In this document: in pieces, positions 5,488 through 8,386 of the stretch
Numbering within the stretch: position 1 is the first letter of the stretch
How the letters are laid out: every line of letters begins with the position of its first letter
Assembly: GCA_000991645.1 (NCBI GenBank)
Contig: LBRX01000045.1
Location: forward strand, 1-8,386
Source of the DNA: Candidatus Moranbacteria bacterium GW2011_GWE2_36_40
GTDB lineage: Bacteria; Patescibacteriota; Minisyncoccia; Moranbacterales; GWC2-37-73
DNA length: 8,386 nt
Reading direction: 5' to 3'
Program-made: the position numbers and the translations under genes
The notes under the pieces: generated by a model
Database searches by the model: none
Told to the model about the DNA's origin: nothing
What the model saw: the letters and a program-made list of their open reading frames with translations, nothing else

Positions 5488-5630
5488 TGCATCTTGTTTT
5501 TTAGAATTTCATGTAAATATTATTTTTTACGAGCTGCCGGTCGATCCGAGAGACGGAGGCCGAGTAAAAAATACATATTTGCATGAAATTCAGCAAGGTG
5601 CATAACTCACAATTAAAAAATATTTGTTCG
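5465..5630. repeat. 166-bp imperfect inverted repeat, MITE-like
   Basis: The arms are 5465-5530 and 5564-5630. The outer 12 bp (CGAACAAATATT) are perfect, as are the inner 10 bp (TATTTTTTAC). A 10-bp block and a 16-bp block (GAATTTCATGTAAATA type) inside the arms match with one substitution each. Two small length differences separate the blocks. The 33-bp centre (5531-5563) is conspicuously GC-rich and has its own small stem. No transposase frame or clear target duplication is visible. It sits between rpsU and yqeY, neighbours in other bacteria, so an insertion is plausible. A structured RNA or 3'-end stabiliser of rpsU is an alternative. Confidence 0.7.
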
Positions 5631-5647
5631 AAAACTAGCACAAAATG

Positions 5648-5902
5648 TTATGCATTCATTTTTCGTTTGATGTTTTTCAAAGCCTCATCATCAAATTTTC
5701 CAAGCTTTTTCAGCTTGTCAATTTCTTTTCGAATTTGAACTTTATACAAAGCTTCATTGCGTTTTTCAGTTTTGCTTTTTTCATCTTTGCGGAATCTGGT
5801 TTTACGCGCACGCACCAAAACGCCACTTTGCTGAATTTTACGAGAAAATCTTCGCATCAAGCTTTCTGTCGTTTCCTTTTCCTTTTTTTGTACTCCAATC
5901 AT
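5648..5902 (-). CDS. rpsU: Small ribosomal subunit protein bS21
   Basis: bS21 is a small basic protein of the 30S platform, next to the 3' end of 16S rRNA that carries the anti-Shine-Dalgarno. The 84-residue product shows the family core ETTESLMRRFSRKIQQSGVL (10-29), followed by RARKTRFRKDEKSKTEKRNE and a lysine-rich helical tail (KVQIRKEIDKLKKLGKFDDE) somewhat longer than in the shortest family members. The ATG at 5902 is fixed by a perfect Shine-Dalgarno 6 nt upstream, the only one seen before a gene here. It has its own promoter at 5960-5987 and is separated by 178 nt from hisS. It heads the rpsU-yqeY-ybeY-dgkA group. Confidence 0.95.
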   Translation of the reverse strand: MIGVQKKEKETTESLMRRFSRKIQQSGVLVRARKTRFRKDEKSKTEKRNEALYKVQIRKEIDKLKKLGKFDDEALKNIKRKMNA

Positions 5903-5908
5903 ATGTGG

Positions 5909-5916
5909 CCTCCTTT
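5909..5916 (-). promoter_or_regulatory. Perfect Shine-Dalgarno of rpsU
   Basis: AAAGGAGG on the minus strand lies 6 nt before the rpsU ATG, an ideal match and distance to the usual 16S anti-Shine-Dalgarno. The other eight genes have no comparable site, so this one stands out and also settles the rpsU start. Confidence 0.9.
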
Positions 5917-5959
5917 CTATAGTTTAATTTCTTACCTCTTCTTATCTCTAACCTATCAT

Positions 5960-5987
5960 ATTGTACTGAAAAACTCAAATAAGTCAA
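5960..5987 (-). promoter_or_regulatory. Promoter for rpsU
   Basis: Minus-strand TTGACT (5982-5987), a 16-nt spacer and TACAAT (5960-5965) match five of six at both boxes. The start point would be near 5953, giving about a 50-nt leader that includes the strong Shine-Dalgarno. Confidence 0.6.
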
Positions 5988-5992
5988 GAATC

Positions 5993-6070
5993 AGTTAATT
6001 AGTTACGTAGTTTCTTGGTTGATTAGAATTAAAACCTTGCCTGAGTTACTACTTAACTATTCAACTAATT
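5993..6070. repeat. Period-8 repeats forming an inverted repeat after hisS
   Basis: AGTTAATT, AGTTACGT, AGTTTCTT and GGTTGATT follow each other at 5993-6024 with period 8. The opposite half (about 6043-6070) carries similar units in reverse orientation. AATTAGTTACGTAGTT (5997-6012) and AACTATTCAACTAATT (6055-6070) pair at 13 of 16 positions. It lies between the hisS stop and the rpsU promoter. No U run follows, so it is at best an unconventional 3'-end structure. Confidence 0.45.
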
Positions 6071-6080
6071 TACCAAACAT

Positions 6081-7520
6081 CTATTCTCCTTCATGTGACA
6101 CCACGACATTATTTTTCAAAATTTTTCGCACAGCATTAATAAGTCTTTCATGGGTAACTGTTTCCTGAGTTCCACTAACCATATCTTTGACAATCACAGT
6201 TTCATCAAGGGCTTCTTTTTGTCCAATAATCAAAGTGATTTCCACACCAAGTCTGTCTGCCACGCGAAGTTGAGATTTCAAGCTGCCTCGTCCAAAACTT
6301 TCCGCAGTCAAAATTCCGTTTTTTTGCAGTTCCGCAAAAACATTCAAACTTTTTTTCTTGGCCAAATCTCCAAGCTGAGCAAGAAAAACTCTTGGCTTTG
6401 GTTCAATATACATTTTAGCATGCACACGTTTCATCTCTTGAACAATGCGATCCATTCCTATGCCAAATCCGATTGCAGGTGTGTGCTCTCCTCCCAATTG
6501 CTCCATAAGATTATCATACCTTCCTCCACCACCAAGTGAATGTTTCTTTCCTTCTTCATCGCCAGACCAAATTTCAAAAACAGTTTTTGTGTAATAGCTC
6601 AAACCTCTAACCAATCTTGGGTTTATGACATATGGCAAATCCAATTCATCCAAATATTCCAACAAGCTTTTGAAATGCACACGACATTCTCCACAAAGCC
6701 TGTCCACCGATTGTGGTGCCAAGGCTGCAACTTGAATACACTTATCCTCTTTGCAATCCAAAATTCTAAGAGGATTTATTTCTAATCTTTTTTTGCAATT
6801 AAGACAAAGCTTTTGTTTTTTTGATTCAAAATATGCAACCAAAAGTTCCTGATATTCCTTGCGGCATTTTGGACAGCCAATTGAATTTACTTGAAATTGA
6901 ATATTTTTAATTCCAAGACTTGTAACAACTCTGTGCGCAAGTTGGATGAGCTGTGCATCCAAAATTGGATCTTGTTCACCAAAAGCATCGAAGTTGGCTT
7001 GAAAATGTTCACGATAACGTCCCTCTTGTGGTCTATCATAACGATAGACAGGACCTGTTGAAAAAAGCTTGACCGGTTTTGAAAGCACATTCATTCCATG
7101 TTGAATATACGCCCTGCCAAGACCAGCAGTAAGCTCTGGTCTCAGCGCAACCTTATCGCCACCTTTCGTTGTAAAAATGTACATCTCTTTGTCCACAATA
7201 TCAGTTCCCTTTCCGATTGATCTGACAAACAAATTTGCATATTCAACAGCTGGCGTATCAATACGTTGAAATCCATAATCAATAGCAACACGAGAAAGAA
7301 CTCGTCGCAATTGATTCCAATATGGCTGATCACCAGGAAGCAAATCACGCATACCTCGTGGTGGCTGCATTAAAATCTCTTCTTCAACCTGAGCTTTTTC
7401 CTTGCCAATCTTTTTTGTTGTGGTTGGTTTTGCTGCTTTTTTCACAACAGAACCCTTGGCTGCAGACAAGTTTTTTTTATCCATTTTTTTTGTAATGCTT
7501 TTCTTTATTAACTTAGCCAT
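6081..7520 (-). CDS. hisS: Histidyl-tRNA synthetase (class II)
   Basis: HisRS charges tRNA-His with histidine in the cytoplasm. The catalytic domain begins at PPRGMRDLLP (53-62). Motif 2 (GPVYRYDRPQEGRYREHFQ) is at 156-174, the histidine-specific RLVRGLSYYT at 302-311, and motif 3 (GFGIGMDR) at 351-358. Between them, paired cysteines (C216/C219, C239/C242, C256/C261, C276/C279) suggest a zinc-binding insertion, as in some bacterial HisRS. Residues 376-475 are the anticodon-binding domain. The first 50 residues are an unusual lysine-rich, low-complexity tail. An ATG at 7370 (MQPPRGMRDL) is an alternative start near a weak purine-rich GAAGAAGAG. I keep the longer form because the frame is open and begins 18 nt after the lepB stop, suggesting co-transcription. 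Confidence 0.96.
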   Translation of the reverse strand: MAKLIKKSITKKMDKKNLSAAKGSVVKKAAKPTTTKKIGKEKAQVEEEILMQPPRGMRDLLPGDQPYWNQLRRVLSRVAIDYGFQRIDTPAVEYANLFVRSIGKGTDIVDKEMYIFTTKGGDKVALRPELTAGLGRAYIQHGMNVLSKPVKLFSTGPVYRYDRPQEGRYREHFQANFDAFGEQDPILDAQLIQLAHRVVTSLGIKNIQFQVNSIGCPKCRKEYQELLVAYFESKKQKLCLNCKKRLEINPLRILDCKEDKCIQVAALAPQSVDRLCGECRVHFKSLLEYLDELDLPYVINPRLVRGLSYYTKTVFEIWSGDEEGKKHSLGGGGRYDNLMEQLGGEHTPAIGFGIGMDRIVQEMKRVHAKMYIEPKPRVFLAQLGDLAKKKSLNVFAELQKNGILTAESFGRGSLKSQLRVADRLGVEITLIIGQKEALDETVIVKDMVSGTQETVTHERLINAVRKILKNNVVVSHEGE

Positions 7521-7538
7521 ACTGATTAAATAAAAAGA

Positions 7539-8171
7539 TTATAATATTTCAGCTTTTGGAAGAGGCCAGGCACGAATCAAAACTTTTCCAATCACATCCT
7601 TCTCAGGAAGCGGGCCCCAAACTCTTGAGTCATGAGAAGCTTGCCTGTTGTCTCCTAACACGAAATATTCATCAGCTTTCAGTTGAACTGTTGCAGGATT
7701 GTTTGTTATCAAGCCTGCTGGCAAATACGCTTTTTCATCCAACAAAAATCCATCTGGATGCTCAGCGTTATATATTGTCACAACACCTGATTCTACTTTT
7801 ACTTTTTCACCAGGCAAACCTATTACACGCTTTATGAAAAATTGCTTTGGATCCTTTGGATAACGAAACACCACCACATCAGCCCTATTCAATTCCCTGA
7901 AAGAATTGACTGTAAAAAAATGTTTTCCAGCAAAATCCAAGCTTGTTTTTTTGTATCCAAATTCATTAACAATCAAATAATCTCCATCTTTAAAATTTGA
8001 CTCCATGCTGGCACCTTGCACAAAAAATGGCTGAAACAAAAAAACTCTTATTGGAACAATAATCGCCAATGCCCACAAGAAAACTTTCAACACTTCCCAA
8101 AGAAAACTTCCGACACCATAATATACATCGTCGTCATTATTTTCCTGCATGTTAAGATTTTTATTTGTCAT
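7539..8171 (-). CDS. lepB: Signal peptidase I
   Basis: LepB is a membrane serine/lysine protease that removes signal peptides from secreted proteins on the outer face of the membrane. From the ATG at 8171 it is 210 residues. One membrane anchor lies at about 27-48 (VLKVFLWALAIIVPIRVFLF). Box B (GASMESNFKDGD) has the catalytic S55, box D (FFIKRVIGLPGE) has the general-base K114, and box E (GDNRQASHDSRVWGP) is at 173-187. The usual SMxPT reads SMESN here, a mild departure. The frame is open to 8363, but the extra codons cross a promoter and repeats, so a start after 8247 is required. The ATGs at 8171 and 8150 are both possible, neither with a Shine-Dalgarno. hisS follows after 18 nt. Confidence 0.93.
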   Translation of the reverse strand: MTNKNLNMQENNDDDVYYGVGSFLWEVLKVFLWALAIIVPIRVFLFQPFFVQGASMESNFKDGDYLIVNEFGYKKTSLDFAGKHFFTVNSFRELNRADVVVFRYPKDPKQFFIKRVIGLPGEKVKVESGVVTIYNAEHPDGFLLDEKAYLPAGLITNNPATVQLKADEYFVLGDNRQASHDSRVWGPLPEKDVIGKVLIRAWPLPKAEIL

Positions 8172-8253
8172 ATTTATTTGAAGAAAACCAAACCAGGTCA
8201 TCTTTTCTAATTGGGATAAAATGACATGTTGTTTTTTTACTTTGTTTGCAGCA

Positions 8254-8282
8254 ATCATACCACGCATCCAAGCCAGATGCAA
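8254..8282 (-). promoter_or_regulatory. Extended -10 promoter for lepB-hisS
   Basis: Minus-strand TTGCAT (8277-8282), a 17-nt spacer and TATGAT (8254-8259) with TG one base before the -10 form a likely promoter. The start point would be near 8247. It leaves about a 76-nt leader to the ATG at 8171 and excludes the upstream in-frame ATG at 8363. Confidence 0.6.
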
Positions 8283-8294
8283 GAGAAAGTCTTG

Positions 8295-8349
8295 TCCAAT
8301 ACAGAATGACCCCTCAAACGTGTTTCGGTTTCTAATGCAGAATGACCCC
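8295..8349. repeat. Two 19-bp direct repeats upstream of lepB
   Basis: TCCAATACAGAATGACCCC (8295-8313) and TCTAATGCAGAATGACCCC (8331-8349) differ at two positions and start 36 bp apart. A degenerate third unit may begin near 8367 but is not convincing. The CAGAATGAC core is also found, with one change, in the inverted repeat at 4369-4426. They lie just upstream of the lepB promoter. The rest of 8350-8386 shows no gene I can support. Confidence 0.65.
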
Positions 8350-8386
8350 CGAAAGAGGGCCACTCGCTTAGATTGCGGATAGTATC

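Noticed and set aside
5402..5605. Plus-strand 67-residue frame over the inverted repeat
   Set aside because: It is formed by the arms and centre of the inverted repeat, has no Shine-Dalgarno or promoter, and has no recognisable domain.
459..8171. UGA reassigned (code 25) because no gene ends in UGA
   Set aside because: No in-frame UGA is needed in any gene and nine stops are too few; avoidance of UGA in AT-rich genes is ordinary.
8172..8363. Upstream extension of lepB to an ATG at 8363 (64 extra residues)
   Set aside because: The extension translates the direct repeats and the promoter, has no resemblance to LepB, and starts upstream of the predicted transcription start.
8251..8386. Minus-strand frame open from the right edge for about 44 codons
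   Set aside because: It also runs through the direct repeats (giving RGHSVL/GGHSAL-type words) and the lepB promoter. No start is visible and it has no family look.
8295..8386. Start of a CRISPR array or iteron origin before lepB
   Set aside because: Only two good copies with a 17-bp gap, next to a promoter; the third unit is not convincing.

Overview
The window looks like a piece of a small-genome, AT-rich bacterial chromosome, most plausibly a Candidate Phyla Radiation (Patescibacteria, Parcubacteria-like) lineage. That placement is inferred from the mix of core genes, the near-absence of Shine-Dalgarno sequences, the lysine-rich tail on HisRS and the short divergent proteins. It was not tested by phylogeny. 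All nine supported genes (eight recognised, one unrecognised coiled-coil protein) lie on the minus strand, so transcription runs right to left. The standard bacterial code fits: no frame is broken by UGA, and all nine stops are UAA or UAG.

In transcription order from the right edge: lepB (signal peptidase I) is preceded by a good extended -10 promoter and a pair of direct repeats, and is followed after 18 nt by hisS (histidyl-tRNA synthetase). Next, with its own promoter and a perfect Shine-Dalgarno, is rpsU (bS21). A 166-bp imperfect inverted repeat, MITE-like, separates it from yqeY (GatB/YqeY domain), ybeY (16S rRNA endonuclease) and dgkA (diacylglycerol/undecaprenol kinase). This rpsU-yqeY-ybeY-dgkA order is a shortened version of a cluster known from Firmicutes. 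The division pair ftsA and ftsZ follows; each has a candidate promoter of its own, and a strong intrinsic terminator lies after ftsZ.

Downstream of ftsZ, a consensus promoter placed to give a leaderless mRNA drives a 154-residue coiled-coil protein built from tandem heptads. A terminator follows it.

The leftmost ~420 bp has no complete gene. It holds a candidate structured RNA closed by a 20-bp helix, a perfect 15-bp hairpin with a terminator-like tail in the minus direction, a perfect-consensus DnaA box, a leftward extended -10 promoter, two related direct repeats, and a 12-codon open reading frame running off the edge. Together these weakly suggest the upstream region of dnaA or an origin, but the gene lies outside the window.

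Functionally this is housekeeping: protein export (lepB), translation and ribosome quality (hisS, rpsU, ybeY), lipid carrier recycling (dgkA) and Z-ring assembly (ftsA, ftsZ). The least ordinary points are the single SD-bearing start in front of the bS21 gene, the leaderless coiled-coil gene beside ftsZ, the unassigned structured RNA, and the long inverted repeat inside the rpsU-yqeY junction.
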